64,000 bases of DNA from Haloprofundus salinisoli (GCF_020097815.1 NZ_CP083663.1:1178001-1242000), one strand, 5' to 3'; positions 7,615-16,914 are shown, counted from the first letter of the stretch. Numbers and translations are program-made. Notes: generated from the sequence alone by a model not told the origin.

Positions 7615-8739
7615 ATGCAGATACGCGAAGGCGGCGTCGACATCGAAGTCGCCGACTCCCGCGACGGGGCCAGCGAGGGCGCGGGCGACGGGGTGTTCTT
7701 CAACCCGACGCAGGAACTGAACCGCGACGTGACGGTGGCGACGCTCCGCGCGTACAGAGAGCGAGAACCGCGCGCGGAGACGTACCTCGACGGGATGACC
7801 GCGAGCGGAATTCGCGCCGTCCGCGCCGCCGCCGACGGCTGGCGCGTCACGGGTGCGGACATCGATTCGGAGGCTATCGAGCTCGCGCGGTCGAATTTGG
7901 AGCGGAACGGGCTGGAGGGCGAGATCGTCGAACGGAACGTCAACGCCCTCCTCTACGGGGACCGCGAGGTGTACGACGTGGTCGACGTCGACCCGTTCGG
8001 GACGCCCATCCCCTTCGCGGACGCGGCGCTGTCGAACGCGCGGAATCTGGTCTGCGTCACCGCCACCGACACCGCGCCGCTCTGCGGGGCGCACCAGAAC
8101 AGCGGCATCCGAAAGTACTCGACGCTCCCGCAGAACACCGACTTCCACGCCGAGATGGGGCTTCGCGTCCTCCTGTCGGCGCTGGTTCGGACCGCCGCGC
8201 GCTACGATATCGCGGCGAAGCCCGTTCTCTCGCACGTGTCGCGTCACTACGCGCGGACCTATCTCGAACTCGACCACCGCGCGACGAGCGCCGACGCGCT
8301 CGTCGAGCAGTTGGGCTACGTCCACAGCTGCGAGGACTGCCTCGCCCGGACGCACGAGTTCGGTCTGCTGTCGCATCCGCCGGAGACGTGTCCCCACTGC
8401 GAGAGCAACCGCCTGCTGTCGGCCGGGCCGATATGGCTCGGCGAAACTGCCGAAAGCGAGTTCGCGCTGTCGGTCCGCTCGCACCTCGACGACGAGATGG
8501 AGACGAAAAAACGCGCGGCGCGGATGCTGTCGGCCATCGCCGAGGAGCTGGACGAACCGACGCACTACGACCAGCATCGGCTCTGCAAGCAGTGGAACCG
8601 CTCGGCGAACGCGATGGACGAGTTCCTCTCGGACCTCAGAGACGCCGGGTTCGAGGCGTCGAAGGCCCACTACAGCGGCACCGCGTTCAAGACGAACGCG
8701 AGCGTCGCCGAGATGCGCGAGGCGACGCGACCGGAGTGA
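7615..8739 (+). CDS. trm1: tRNA (guanine(26)-N2)-dimethyltransferase
   Basis: This 374-residue enzyme dimethylates G26 of tRNA using SAM. The Rossmann methyltransferase domain shows [16 protein letters not shown] (SAM-binding motif I, about 58-73) and [12 protein letters not shown] (motif IV, about 122-133). The C-terminal part has the zinc-binding CEDC (about 242-245) and CPHC (about 260-263) typical of archaeal and eukaryotic Trm1. The start was set at ATG 7615 ([12 protein letters not shown]); the open frame further upstream has no family similarity. Length agrees with archaeal Trm1. Confidence 0.95.
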   Translation: MQIREGGVDIEVADSRDGASEGAGDGVFFNPTQELNRDVTVATLRAYREREPRAETYLDGMTASGIRAVRAAADGWRVTGADIDSEAIELARSNLERNGLEGEIVERNVNALLYGDREVYDVVDVDPFGTPIPFADAALSNARNLVCVTATDTAPLCGAHQNSGIRKYSTLPQNTDFHAEMGLRVLLSALVRTAARYDIAAKPVLSHVSRHYARTYLELDHRATSADALVEQLGYVHSCEDCLARTHEFGLLSHPPETCPHCESNRLLSAGPIWLGETAESEFALSVRSHLDDEMETKKRAARMLSAIAEELDEPTHYDQHRLCKQWNRSANAMDEFLSDLRDAGFEASKAHYSGTAFKTNASVAEMREATRPE

Positions 8740-8842
8740 GCTGAACGTCGAGACGACCCGCGACGTCGACGGCGCGATACGCTCGCCGCCGCTGCTGATA
8801 GTGTCCATCGATTACTTGTAGATAGTTGCTGAACACTGCCAT

Positions 8843-10102
8843 GTGTCATCGGCATCTCTCAACTCGTCTTCCGGTTACCTCGGTACCGCGCGGGCCATCG
8901 TGACGGAGGTGCAGGAGCGCGAAGTGACGTTTCTGGCAGCGAGCATCTCCTACTACGCGTTCGTCTCGCTGATACCGCTGTTAGTGCTCGCCGTCGTCCT
9001 CGCGGGACTCGTCGGGGGCGAATCGCTGAGAACCGAAGTCATGGCGCTGGCCGAGCAGTACCTCGTTCCGTCGGCGCAGGATGCGGTTGTCAGCGCACTG
9101 ACCGACCAGGCGGCTCAGGGCGGCCTCGGCGTGGTGAGTCTCCTCCTCACGACGTGGGGTGCGCTCAAACTGTTCCGCGGCGTCGACACCGCCTTCTCGC
9201 GGGTGTACGGCTCCGAAACCGGCGGCATCGCCGACCAAGTGAAGGACGGTCTCATCGTCATCGGTGCCATCGGCGCGGGCGTCGTCGGCGTCATCACCGT
9301 CAGTGCGGTCATCGCTCTGCTGCCGATTCCGTATATCGGTCTCATCGGACCGCTCATGCTGCTTCTGACGCTCTGTGTGGCGTTCTTCCCGCTGTACTAC
9401 GTCTTTCCGGACGTGGACGTCACCCCCAGAGAGGTGCTCCCAGGAACGGTGTTCGCCGCCGTCGGGTGGTCGGTTCTGGGCGCGGTGTTCGGCATCTACG
9501 CCGCCGCCTCCAGCGGCGTCGGCGGGCTGCTCGGCGGTATCCTGCTGCTTCTCACCTGGTTCTACTTCGGCGGCACCATCATCCTCGTCGGCGCGGTGGT
9601 GAATGCCGTTCTCTCGAACCGTCTCACGGACCGGCAGGTACAACAGGAAGGGGCCCGACAGGAGAAACCAACCGACATGTCCGAGGAGGAGGTCAAACGG
9701 GACGAGGACGTCGAACCGAGCGGTGCGCCTGACATCTCCGAACTGTCGCGTCGGGTCGAGGAGCTACAGGCGGAGCTCGACGCCTTCGAGTCGGACGTCG
9801 ACGAGCGAACCGTCAAGAAACCGGAGTTGGAAGCAGAGCTCAAACGGTACGTCCGCGGCCGAATGCGCCGCGGGAAGGCCCGCGGCTGGGGTCCGTACCT
9901 CGTGCTCCTCTACGGGACGGTGCTGACGCTCGGGGCGTTCTACTACCTCGGCGAAGCGCCGCTCATCGCCGTGCTGGCGATGCTCATCATCTTCCTGTCG
10001 ACGCTCGGTCTCTACGTCATCTTCGTCGTCGTCGGCGTCGGGCTCAACGCGCTCGGCGTTCCGAGTCGGGCCGCCGACTGGGTCCGCAAGCGACGCTCCT
10101 AA
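8843..10102 (+). CDS. YihY/BrkB-like inner-membrane protein
   Basis: This 419-residue membrane protein has six hydrophobic helices in the first ~265 residues, including the family-typical SISYYAFVSLIPLLVLAVV. A charged, acidic coiled-coil-like linker with EELQAELDAF-type heptads follows, then two more helices near the C-terminus. The start is a GTG at 8843. The YihY/BrkB family (once called RNase BN) is a polytopic membrane family of unsettled role. The cytoplasmic linker and extra C-terminal helices are additions to the core domain. The gene is followed by the PAP2 gene after 25 bp, probably the same transcript. Confidence 0.85.
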   Translation: MSSASLNSSSGYLGTARAIVTEVQEREVTFLAASISYYAFVSLIPLLVLAVVLAGLVGGESLRTEVMALAEQYLVPSAQDAVVSALTDQAAQGGLGVVSLLLTTWGALKLFRGVDTAFSRVYGSETGGIADQVKDGLIVIGAIGAGVVGVITVSAVIALLPIPYIGLIGPLMLLLTLCVAFFPLYYVFPDVDVTPREVLPGTVFAAVGWSVLGAVFGIYAAASSGVGGLLGGILLLLTWFYFGGTIILVGAVVNAVLSNRLTDRQVQQEGARQEKPTDMSEEEVKRDEDVEPSGAPDISELSRRVEELQAELDAFESDVDERTVKKPELEAELKRYVRGRMRRGKARGWGPYLVLLYGTVLTLGAFYYLGEAPLIAVLAMLIIFLSTLGLYVIFVVVGVGLNALGVPSRAADWVRKRRS

Positions 10103-10127
10103 GCGAGTCGCACCGAAACAGCAACCG

Positions 10128-11045
10128 ATGCGTGGACTGGGTCTCACCGAGACGCTCTCGAACCTTCCGGAGTCGGCCGTCGCCGTGTTCGCGCTCCTCA
10201 CGCAACTCGGCGACGTCTGGTTTCTCTTCGCGGTACTCGGCTTCCTGTACTTACTCGCCGGCGAGCGAGTCGCCTCGAATCCCCGACGAGCGGGTGCGCT
10301 GCTGGTTGCGCTCTCCATCGGCGCGCTGGCGCTGACGCTCGCGCTGAAGGCGGTATTCGCGTTTCCGCGGCCGCCAGACGCGGGGACGGCGTCGATCCCG
10401 ACGTGGATACCGCCGATGCTGGAGGCGGCGTACCTCGACGTCGCCACGGGCAGTGGCTTCGGATTTCCGAGCGGGCACGCCATCGGAACGACCGTCGCCT
10501 ACGGCGGCGCGGCGGCGGTGCTCGACGTCTGGAACCGGCGCAAGCGGACGCTCGTCGCGGGGACGGTAATCGGCCTCGTCTGTCTCGCGCGACTCGTCCT
10601 CGGGGTCCACTATCTCGTGGACGTAGCCGTCGGCGTCGGCGTCGGGATGGCGTATCTCGCGGTGGCGCTCCGCATCGCCGACGGCGACCCCGCCCGCGCG
10701 TTCGCCGTCGCGGCAGTTGCGGCCGCGGTCGGACTCGCCGCGGTGGCGTACAGCGGCGTCCCATCGGAACTCGGTCCGGTTGCGATGGCGCTGGGCGCGG
10801 CGATAGCCGGCGGGGTCGTGTGGGGGCGTCTCGACGCCTCCGGAACGGCCGTCTCGTTCCCCGTGGCGGTCGTCGGCGTCGTCCTCTCGGGGGTGCCGTG
10901 GACGACCGCGTACTTCGCGGAACCGGGTCTGGTCGCCTCGCTCGTCGCGGGGGCGGTGGGAATCTCGCTTCTCGTGGCCTTGCCGACGCTGGCGGCGCGT
11001 GTCGGTGGCGAAAAAAGCGGCGGTGGAACGTCTCGGACGACCTGA
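10128..11045 (+). CDS. PAP2-family membrane phosphatase
   Basis: This 305-residue polytopic protein has the three phosphatase signatures of the PAP2 superfamily. They are LKAVFAFPRPP (K-x6-RP, about 65-75), FPSGHAIG (PSGH, about 113-120) and ARLVLGVHYLVDVAVG (SR-like...H-x3-D, about 149-164), with the histidine pair that forms and resolves the phosphoenzyme. In the third motif the usual SR is AR. Likely substrates are lipid phosphates or polyprenyl diphosphates at the membrane. It converges on glnA with a 9-bp gap. Confidence 0.85.
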   Translation: MRGLGLTETLSNLPESAVAVFALLTQLGDVWFLFAVLGFLYLLAGERVASNPRRAGALLVALSIGALALTLALKAVFAFPRPPDAGTASIPTWIPPMLEAAYLDVATGSGFGFPSGHAIGTTVAYGGAAAVLDVWNRRKRTLVAGTVIGLVCLARLVLGVHYLVDVAVGVGVGMAYLAVALRIADGDPARAFAVAAVAAAVGLAAVAYSGVPSELGPVAMALGAAIAGGVVWGRLDASGTAVSFPVAVVGVVLSGVPWTTAYFAEPGLVASLVAGAVGISLLVALPTLAARVGGEKSGGGTSRTT

Positions 11046-11054
11046 GTCGACCGT

Positions 11055-12425
11055 TTAGAACGTTTCGAGGTAGCGGTCGAGCTCCCACTGGGAGACGTCA
11101 ATGCGGAAGTCGTCGTACTCCTGCGACTTCGCCTCGTGGAACTTCTCGTAGATGTGTTCGCCGAGCGCGCTCTGGACGACCTCGTCCTCTTCGAGCGCGT
11201 CGAGCGCCTCGCCGAGGTTCGACGGGAGCGTCTCGATGCCGTACTCTTCGCGCTTCTGTTCGTCGAACTCGTAGATGTTCTCGCGGACGGGGTCGGGCGC
11301 TTCGAGTTCCCGCTCGATGCCGTCGAGCCCGGCGTGGATGAGCGCGGCGAGCGCGAGGTACGGGTTACACGACGGGTCGGGGAAGCGCGCTTCGATACGG
11401 CTCGCGGCCGGGACGCGCGCGGCCGGTTTGCGGATGAGCGCCGAGCGGTTGCGGTCGGACCAGGCGACGTAGACGGGGGCCTCGTAGCCGGGGACGAGGC
11501 GCTTGTAGCTGTTCACCGTCGGATTCGAGACGGCGGTGATGGCGGGCGCGTGTTCGAGGATGCCCTGGAGGAACTGTTTCGCGGTCTCCGAGAGGTTGAA
11601 CTCGTCGTCGTCGTCGTGGAACGCGTTCTCGCCGTTTTCGAACAGCGAGATGTGGGTGTGCATCCCCGAGCCGTTGATCTTCGCGATGGGCTTTGGCATG
11701 AACGTCGCGTGCAGGTCGTGTTCGGCGGCGATGGCGCGAACGACCGTGCGGAACGTGCCGACGTTGTCGGCCGTCGTCAGCGCGTCGTCGTAGGTGAAGT
11801 TGATCTCGTGTTGGCCCTCGGCGACCTCGTGGTGGCTGGCTTCGATCTCGAAGCCCATCGATTCGAGGCCGTAGATGATGTCGCGACGGACGTCGGAGGC
11901 GAGGTCTTTCGGCGCGAGGTCGAAGTAGCCGCCGGCGTCGTTGGTCTTCGTCGTCGCGCGGCCCTCCTCGTCCTCCTCGAAGAGGAAGAACTCGGGTTCG
12001 GGCGCGGCGTTGATGTCGTAGCCCATCTCTTCGGCGCGGGCGATAGCCTGCTTCAGCACGTAGCGGGGGTCACCCTTGAACGGTTCGCCCGTCGAGGTGT
12101 TGATGACGTCGCAGATGAGTCGGGCGGATGCGCCCTCCTCGCGCTGCCGCCACGGCAGAATCGCGAACGTCGACGGGTCCGGCTTGAGGCGCATGTCGGA
12201 CTCCTGGATGCGCACGAACCCTTCGATGCTCGATCCGTCGAAGTAGATGCCTTCGGTGAACGCCTTTTCGGCCTGACTGGCCGGGACGGCGACGTTCTTC
12301 ACCGTCCCGAGAATGTCGGTGAACTGCAGGCGGAGGAAATCGACGTTCTGCTCCTCGATCTCGTCGATGACTCCCTGCGCTTCGGCACTCAACCCCCCGT
12401 CTGGAGATACGTTTTCGTCCGTCAT
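11055..12425 (-). CDS. glnA: Glutamine synthetase
   Basis: This 456-residue type I glutamine synthetase makes glutamine from glutamate, ammonia and ATP. Motifs include [50 protein letters not shown] and [17 protein letters not shown] in the usual order. The start was set at ATG 12425 ([11 protein letters not shown]), preceded at 12455-12463 by a TATA-like CTTTATACT on this strand; an upstream in-frame ATG lies on the promoter. It is divergent from lrp. Lrp is known to control glnA in Halobacterium, so coregulation is likely here. Confidence 0.96.
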   Translation of the reverse strand: MTDENVSPDGGLSAEAQGVIDEIEEQNVDFLRLQFTDILGTVKNVAVPASQAEKAFTEGIYFDGSSIEGFVRIQESDMRLKPDPSTFAILPWRQREEGASARLICDVINTSTGEPFKGDPRYVLKQAIARAEEMGYDINAAPEPEFFLFEEDEEGRATTKTNDAGGYFDLAPKDLASDVRRDIIYGLESMGFEIEASHHEVAEGQHEINFTYDDALTTADNVGTFRTVVRAIAAEHDLHATFMPKPIAKINGSGMHTHISLFENGENAFHDDDDEFNLSETAKQFLQGILEHAPAITAVSNPTVNSYKRLVPGYEAPVYVAWSDRNRSALIRKPAARVPAASRIEARFPDPSCNPYLALAALIHAGLDGIERELEAPDPVRENIYEFDEQKREEYGIETLPSNLGEALDALEEDEVVQSALGEHIYEKFHEAKSQEYDDFRIDVSQWELDRYLETF

Positions 12426-12454
12426 GTTTCTGGACAGCCAATGCGTGTACACCC

Positions 12455-12463
12455 AGTATAAAG
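12455..12463 (-). promoter_or_regulatory. TATA-like box of glnA
   Basis: On the minus strand this reads CTTTATACT, about 34 bp before the glnA ATG, which allows a leader of only a few bases. It argues against the longer reading frame that begins at 12452. Confidence 0.5.
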
Positions 12464-12499
12464 ACCTTATCGCTTACCGCAAAACGTCCGACATCGGGG

Positions 12500-12525
12500 T
12501 AGAATTGGATATTCGTTAAATTCTA
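12500..12525. promoter_or_regulatory. Inverted repeat TAGAATT-N12-AATTCTA between glnA and lrp
   Basis: The perfect 7-bp arms are at 12500-12506 and 12519-12525. The repeat overlaps the likely TATA region of lrp (GTTAAATT at 12515-12522) and lies 27 bp from the lrp start. A dimeric Lrp/AsnC protein encoded next to it is the natural candidate for binding; this is inferred from position and symmetry. Confidence 0.5.
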
Positions 12526-12551
12526 ATGCCCCCAGTGTGTGCGTGGGTGTG

Positions 12552-13010
12552 ATGACGTACGAAAACCTCGATGCAAAACTCATCAACGCACTGCTCGGCG
12601 ACGGGCGTGCGAGTCTCCGCAGTCTCGCCGAAGAACTGGACGTGTCGGTCACGACCATCTCGAACCACCTCCGCGATCTGGAGGCGGAAGGCGTCGTCGA
12701 AGGCTACACCCCCATCGTCAACTACGGCGCGCTCGGCTACGACGTGACGGCGATCATCCAACTGAAAGTCGAGGGGAGCGCGCTCCCCGACATCACCGAC
12801 CGCCTGCAGGAACAGAAGCAGATGATTTCGGTGTACGAGGTGACGGGCGACTACGACGTCATCGCCATCGGCAAGTTCACCGACACCGACGGCATGAACA
12901 GGCAGATCAAGGAGCTGCTCACCGACGCCGACATCCGCGAGTCGAACACGAGCGTCGTTCTCAACGCCGTCGTCGAGAACCAGCAGTTCGACCTCGACAT
13001 CGAGGAGTAG
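12552..13010 (+). CDS. lrp: Lrp/AsnC family transcriptional regulator
   Basis: This 152-residue Lrp has an N-terminal winged helix ([20 protein letters not shown], about 23-42) and a C-terminal RAM/AsnC domain with [15 protein letters not shown] (about 93-107), where effector amino acids bind at dimer interfaces. The start is at ATG 12552 ([10 protein letters not shown]); an earlier start would add only MCVGV. Its head-to-head place with glnA suggests that it senses an amino acid, perhaps glutamine, and controls glnA and itself. Confidence 0.93.
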   Translation: MTYENLDAKLINALLGDGRASLRSLAEELDVSVTTISNHLRDLEAEGVVEGYTPIVNYGALGYDVTAIIQLKVEGSALPDITDRLQEQKQMISVYEVTGDYDVIAIGKFTDTDGMNRQIKELLTDADIRESNTSVVLNAVVENQQFDLDIEE

Positions 13011-13179
13011 ACGCGGCGCGAGTTGGCTCGTTTCTCGGTGAACCACGTCCGCTACCTTCGAGTGTAACTGCTCGATAGCGCCTCGACCGCGACACCGTCC
13101 GGGGACCCCCCCGGGGCCGATAGAGGGGAGATCCTGTGTTGCGCACGCGAGGGTGGCACCCGCCGGCGACTCGAGCGAA

Positions 13180-13189
13180 GAGATATCTC
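13180..13189. promoter_or_regulatory. 10-bp palindrome GAGATATCTC upstream of the SnoaL-like gene
   Basis: A perfect palindrome lies 26 bp before the start of the SnoaL-like gene, at TATA-box distance. It could serve as promoter element, operator or both. The rest of the 204-bp gap after lrp shows a C/G-rich run around 13095-13116 but no gene. Confidence 0.35.
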
Positions 13190-13214
13190 GTTTCGAGGCG
13201 AATATCTAGTTCGT

Positions 13215-13721
13215 ATGACACAGACAGAATCGGGCGTAGAGACGAATGCGAGTCGCTTCGAGCGGATTATCGAGGAGGTCTGGGCCGGGGAGCTCTCCGG
13301 GTTCGACGACCTCTTCGCCGCCGATGCGGTGGTTCACACCCCGTTCGGCACGTTCGAAGGACGCGACGCCTACCGAACGTATCTCGAAGAGAGTTTCGGT
13401 GTCGTCCCGGACTTCGAGACCGAACTCCACGAGGTGTTCGAGACTGGCGAGACGGTCGCAGCGCGGTTCACCCAACGCGGGACTCAGACGGGGGCGGCGA
13501 CCGAGATCGGCCTCCCGGCGACCGGCGAGTCGTTCGAACTCTCCGGGGCGAACTTCGCCCGATTCGAAGCGGGTCGGTGCGTCGAGATGTGGACGATTTG
13601 GGACCGGATGGCGTTTCTCGAACAGCTGGGTCTCTTCCCCGACTCGCCGGGAAAGTTCGTCCGTCTCCTGGGACTGCGGCTGCGGTCCCGTCTCGGACGC
13701 TCTCGCGGCGGAGTCGCGTAG
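13215..13721 (+). CDS. SnoaL/NTF2-like polyketide cyclase-fold protein
   Basis: This 168-residue protein has the SnoaL/ester-cyclase pattern: an N-terminal helix pair, DLFAADAVVHTPFGTFEGR (about 37-55), a phenylalanine-rich PDFETELHEVFETGETVAAR segment, and EMWTIWDRMAFLEQLG near the end. The fold is a cone-shaped alpha+beta barrel that binds small hydrophobic ligands or steroids. The substrate cannot be told. A basic C-terminal tail (RLRSRLGRSRGG) extends past the fold. A GC-rich hairpin with T run follows the stop. Confidence 0.8.
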   Translation: MTQTESGVETNASRFERIIEEVWAGELSGFDDLFAADAVVHTPFGTFEGRDAYRTYLEESFGVVPDFETELHEVFETGETVAARFTQRGTQTGAATEIGLPATGESFELSGANFARFEAGRCVEMWTIWDRMAFLEQLGLFPDSPGKFVRLLGLRLRSRLGRSRGGVA

Positions 13722-13738
13722 CCCACGGCGCTTCGTTC

Positions 13739-13775
13739 GCGGGCGGTGTTTCGCCCGCGGGCGGACCCCTTTTGA
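13739..13775 (+). terminator. Possible hairpin terminator after the SnoaL-like gene
   Basis: GCGGGCG at 13739-13745 pairs with CGCCCGC at 13752-13758 around a 6-nt loop; CCCCTTTT follows at about 13766-13773. It lies 18 bp past the stop at 13721. Archaeal termination depends mainly on T runs, so the hairpin's role is uncertain. Confidence 0.35.
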
Positions 13776-13866
13776 GGGCGACGACTCGACACTGAGTAAT
13801 CGAAGCGGGTCAGAACGCAGAGATGCCGATTTACGCCGCCAGACGACGTGTCGCAAGCGAACCGAA

Positions 13867-14031
13867 GTGAGCAACAGGGTGACCTGCCGGGAACACGGAT
13901 TCGACTGCGACTTCGACATCGTCTCGGAGGACGAAGCCGAACTCATCGAATTCGTCCAGACACACGCGAAGTCGAACCACGGTATCTCGCCGTCGGAAGA
14001 GGACGTACGAAAGATGATACACGCGGCGTGA
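13867..14031 (+). CDS. DUF1059 small protein, 54 aa, GTG start
   Basis: This short protein has the DUF1059 pattern: VTCREHGFDCDFDIVSEDE at the N-terminus, then FVQTHAKSNHG, then EEDVRKMIHAA. The two cysteines (CREHGFDC) and the AKxxHG motif are typical. Two GTG codons (13867 and 13879) are possible starts; I chose the first, which gives MSNRVTCREHG, with 54 residues. The family is widespread and of unknown function. Confidence 0.8.
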   Translation: MSNRVTCREHGFDCDFDIVSEDEAELIEFVQTHAKSNHGISPSEEDVRKMIHAA

Positions 14032-14117
14032 ACCCCCCGGAAGACGAAATAAACGCTCGGTTTTTGACGGCTAGCAGCGAGAGAATACTTACTACGAACT
14101 AGTCGGAACAGTAACGT

Positions 14118-14609
14118 ATGCGTCCCAGTACCCGGTCCATCGGCGTCGCTGCCGGCGGAATTCTCGCTGCGCTTGCGACGTTTGTTTACAGTTGGTCTAC
14201 ACTCTCGTCTGCCTCAACGGGACCGCGCGGCGACGGGTTCGTCGCCGGACTGCTCGTCGCTTTCGGACTCGCCTTGGGACTCGCAGCGACGTTCGTCGCT
14301 GCAAGCGCATTGATTTTGGCGGTGGCCGAGCGGTTTGCGCGTCTCGAACCGCGCCAACGACTCATACTGCAGTTGGGGGCCGCGGCGAACGTCGCCGGAA
14401 CGGTATTGTTGTTCCTCGGCTCAGGTCTCGGGAGACTCCCTCAGTGGTTCGAAACTTCGGTTTCGGTCAGTTTCTTCGATGTCACACTGTATCTGTGGGG
14501 AGCATGGGTTGCTCTCACACTCGTCGGGACGGCAGTATCCGTTCTCGGTGGCCTCTGGACGATCGCCGGAGCGCTGATGCAGCGGCGCTCCGCTCGGACA
14601 AGTGTCTAA
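14118..14609 (+). CDS. Four-TM membrane protein, 163 aa
   Basis: It has four hydrophobic segments, about residues 8-27, 44-71, 83-101 and 121-150, separated by short loops; the R/K-rich loop RFARLEPRQR follows TM2. It has no transporter or enzyme motif. The codons are slightly less GC-rich at the third position than in neighbouring genes, and the preceding promoter region (14060-14105) is AT-rich. Function is unknown. Confidence 0.65.
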   Translation: MRPSTRSIGVAAGGILAALATFVYSWSTLSSASTGPRGDGFVAGLLVAFGLALGLAATFVAASALILAVAERFARLEPRQRLILQLGAAANVAGTVLLFLGSGLGRLPQWFETSVSVSFFDVTLYLWGAWVALTLVGTAVSVLGGLWTIAGALMQRRSARTSV

Positions 14610-14648
14610 ACACCGAAAACGGAGGGAGTACGAGGTTCTAATGGATTC

Positions 14649-15734
14649 TCATTCGAAGTCTTCTTCGAAGACGAACGTGCCGTTACGCTGCACCACGTCG
14701 CCGTCGACTTCGATGGCGGAGTTCTCGCTCATGTCGACGATCATGTCGACGTGCTCGGCGGACTCGTTGAGTTCGTTCTCCTCGCCGACGCACTCCTCGT
14801 AGGCGCTGCCGACGGCCATGTGGACGGTGTCGCCCATCTTCTCGTCGAACAGCATGTTGTAGGTGAACTGGTCGATGGCGCGGTTCATCCCGATGCCGAG
14901 TTCGCCGAGGTAGCGCGACCCCTCGTCGGTGTCGAGGATGCTCGAAAGCAGTTCCTCGTTGCGCTCGGCGCTGTAGGAGACGACCTTTCCGTCCTCGAAC
15001 GTCAGGCGCGCGTCCTCGATTTCGCGGCCGTAGCGGTACAGCGGCATGTCGAAGTAGACGTCGCCCTCGACGCTGTCCTTGACCGGCGCGGTGAACACCT
15101 CGCCGCCGGGGAGGTTCGCCTCGCCGTAGTCGTTGATGGTCTCGTTGCCCGCGAGACGCATCGTGAGGTCGGTCTCCTCGCCCGACCGGATGCGCACCTC
15201 GTCGGCGTCGTTCATGATGTCGACCATCTGCTGTTGGAACTCCCGCTGGGCGGCCCAGTCGAGCGTGACGGCGTCCCAGACGAAGTTCTCGTAGGCTTCG
15301 GTGCTCATTCCGGCGAGCTGGGCGTGGCCCGTCGTCGGATACTGGGTGAGACACCACGTCTTCGAGAGGCGCTCGTGGAGAATTTCGCGCTCGGCGCGGC
15401 GGAAGGCGGCGTTGGTCTCGGGGTCGACGTCGGCTTTCTCGGAGACGTTGCCGCCGCTTCGCGCGACGATGTAGACGTCCATCTCCTCGTAGAGCGCGAG
15501 TTTGTGCGCCGGGGTGTCGAAGTCGTCTTCGCGCGCGCGCAGGAACGCCCGCTCGGCGCGGTCGGAGTTGTTGAGGTAGATGGGGTTCGCCCCGCGGTCG
15601 CCGATGAGTTCGTGGAGCGCGACGGCGAGGTCCTCGGCCTCGCTCGGCATGTGGACGACGACGTTGTCGCCCGCTTCGATATCCGTCGAGTGATCGACGA
15701 TGGTCTGTGCGTGTTCGCGGATACGCGGGTCCAT
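14649..15734 (-). CDS. Aminopeptidase, M29 family
   Basis: This 361-residue M29 (AmpS/PepS-type) metallo-aminopeptidase has the glutamate/histidine/aspartate ligands of the dinuclear metal site in the C-terminal half: NLPGGEVFTAPVKDSVEG (about 223-240), the HMAVGSAYEECVGEENELN segment (about 310-328) and EHVDMIVDM near 334. The N-terminal domain shows GDNVVVHMPSEAEDLAVAL. Such enzymes release N-terminal residues from peptides in the cytoplasm. The start is the ATG at 15732-15734. Confidence 0.9.
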   Translation of the reverse strand: MDPRIREHAQTIVDHSTDIEAGDNVVVHMPSEAEDLAVALHELIGDRGANPIYLNNSDRAERAFLRAREDDFDTPAHKLALYEEMDVYIVARSGGNVSEKADVDPETNAAFRRAEREILHERLSKTWCLTQYPTTGHAQLAGMSTEAYENFVWDAVTLDWAAQREFQQQMVDIMNDADEVRIRSGEETDLTMRLAGNETINDYGEANLPGGEVFTAPVKDSVEGDVYFDMPLYRYGREIEDARLTFEDGKVVSYSAERNEELLSSILDTDEGSRYLGELGIGMNRAIDQFTYNMLFDEKMGDTVHMAVGSAYEECVGEENELNESAEHVDMIVDMSENSAIEVDGDVVQRNGTFVFEEDFE

Positions 15735-16058
15735 GGGTCGGGGATTCTTTCGGTGGGGGGTTACGGTTTTCGGAGTTGTCGTCTGCGTTTCGTGAATTCG
15801 GGGCGAAGAGGATGGGTCCGTGTGTGGATGCTCACGTAGAGGTCGAGACCGCTACGAGATAGACCATAAGTGCAGGTTGTGTCGCTGCATCCGGGCGCGC
15901 CGAGAGACCGCACAGCACCGCACCAGCCACATCCTCCCCAACCGATTCGCTCACGTCTCTGCTTCGCGTCGACGCTCACTCATCCCTCACGCGCGACCCG
16001 TCGCCACGAAGGGCGACGGAGCCGCGCGCCACCGCTGTCGCTGGCCGTAGACTGGTAC
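15735..16058. repeat. 324-bp gap with a repeat-like, hairpin-rich stretch
   Basis: No gene is supported. The left part (15735-15860) is the upstream region of the aminopeptidase. 15890-16040 is unusually structured: CGTCGCC (15999-16005) pairs with GGCGACG (16012-16018) around a 6-nt loop, flanked by GCGCG (15991-15995) and CGCGC copies (16023-16029). The stretch resembles the intergenic repeat-like sequences I associate with haloarchaeal genomes, but only one copy is seen here. It lies just past the 3' end of the CARF-like gene and could help end its transcription. Confidence 0.35.
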
Positions 16059-16838
16059 TCACGTGACCAGATGCCGGAACGCCCGGAGCGCGTTCTCGCC
16101 GTCGCTCGTGAGCGTGACGTGCGTCCGGCGGCCGATTCGCTCGGTTTCGACGTAGCCGCGGGCGAGAAGCGGGTCGAGGACGCGCGAGTCGAGCAGTCGG
16201 TAGTAGGCTTTCTCGGTCGTCGCCTCCGAGGTCGCGACGAAGTCGAAGTCGTGTTCACGCGCGAAGTCGATGAGGTCCTTCTTGTTCGGTCCGCGGGAGC
16301 GGCCGCCGGGGCCGGTCGCCTCGTCGGTCTCGGCGCCGATGTACGAGAGGAACGCGACGAGCGTCGGCGAGGGCGCGTCGATGGGATACGTCGGGAGCGC
16401 GAACACCGACTCGACCGCGTCGTGCAGTGGCTCCGCGGGGACCGCCCGGCCGTCGGGCCCGTAGTCGGGTTTGGCGTAGAACGGTGTCGCGCCGGTCGCC
16501 ATGCAGGCGATCATCCCCGCGATGGCGGTTACTTTGCTGCCGCCCGAGAGGTTGACGAACACCTCGTCGTCGGCGTGGTCGTCGATGGTCCCGGCGATGC
16601 TTCCGAGCGCGTCGTAGAGGTCGAAAATGTCGCATGTTCGGAGTTCGAGGTCGATACGATCGTTCCCCTCAAGTTCGGCGAGAAACGCGTCCAGATAGTC
16701 GATATCGGCGGCATCGACGTGTTCGATGGCGACGACCTTGTCCGCGCGCCACCGAAACACCGGGTCCCGAAACCGAGCGTACTCGAACCCGAGCGGAACC
16801 ACCTGCACACGCAGCGGAATCGAGTCGTTCGGAGTCAT
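16059..16838 (-). CDS. CARF-like/HFX_2341-type winged-helix regulator
   Basis: This 259-residue protein has an N-terminal Rossmann-like domain of DUF6293/CARF type, with VNLSGGSKVTAIAGMIACMA (about 94-113) and FYAKPDYG (about 119-126), and a C-terminal winged helix (about 175-259) ending LTSDGENALRAFRHLVT. CARF domains of CRISPR systems bind cyclic oligoadenylates at such a SGGSK/T site; for this stand-alone family the ligand is not established. No cas operon lies nearby. It may sense a nucleotide ligand and act at promoters. Start at ATG 16836-16838. Confidence 0.8.
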   Translation of the reverse strand: MTPNDSIPLRVQVVPLGFEYARFRDPVFRWRADKVVAIEHVDAADIDYLDAFLAELEGNDRIDLELRTCDIFDLYDALGSIAGTIDDHADDEVFVNLSGGSKVTAIAGMIACMATGATPFYAKPDYGPDGRAVPAEPLHDAVESVFALPTYPIDAPSPTLVAFLSYIGAETDEATGPGGRSRGPNKKDLIDFAREHDFDFVATSEATTEKAYYRLLDSRVLDPLLARGYVETERIGRRTHVTLTSDGENALRAFRHLVT

Positions 16839-16914
16839 ACCGGGCGCTCGGTACCGTCAATCATCAGCGTATCGAACTGGCGACAGGGGTCGGCGGAGAC
16901 GACGCCGAGTTCGC

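Noticed and set aside
6982-8808. 608-codon minus-strand open frame covering trm1
   Set aside because: Only its last ~118-175 codons look like a protein (SWIM domain); the rest is the antisense of trm1.
15761-15979. 72-codon minus-strand frame with several cysteines
   Set aside because: It lies in a hairpin-rich repeat-like gap and shows no protein-like pattern or codon bias.
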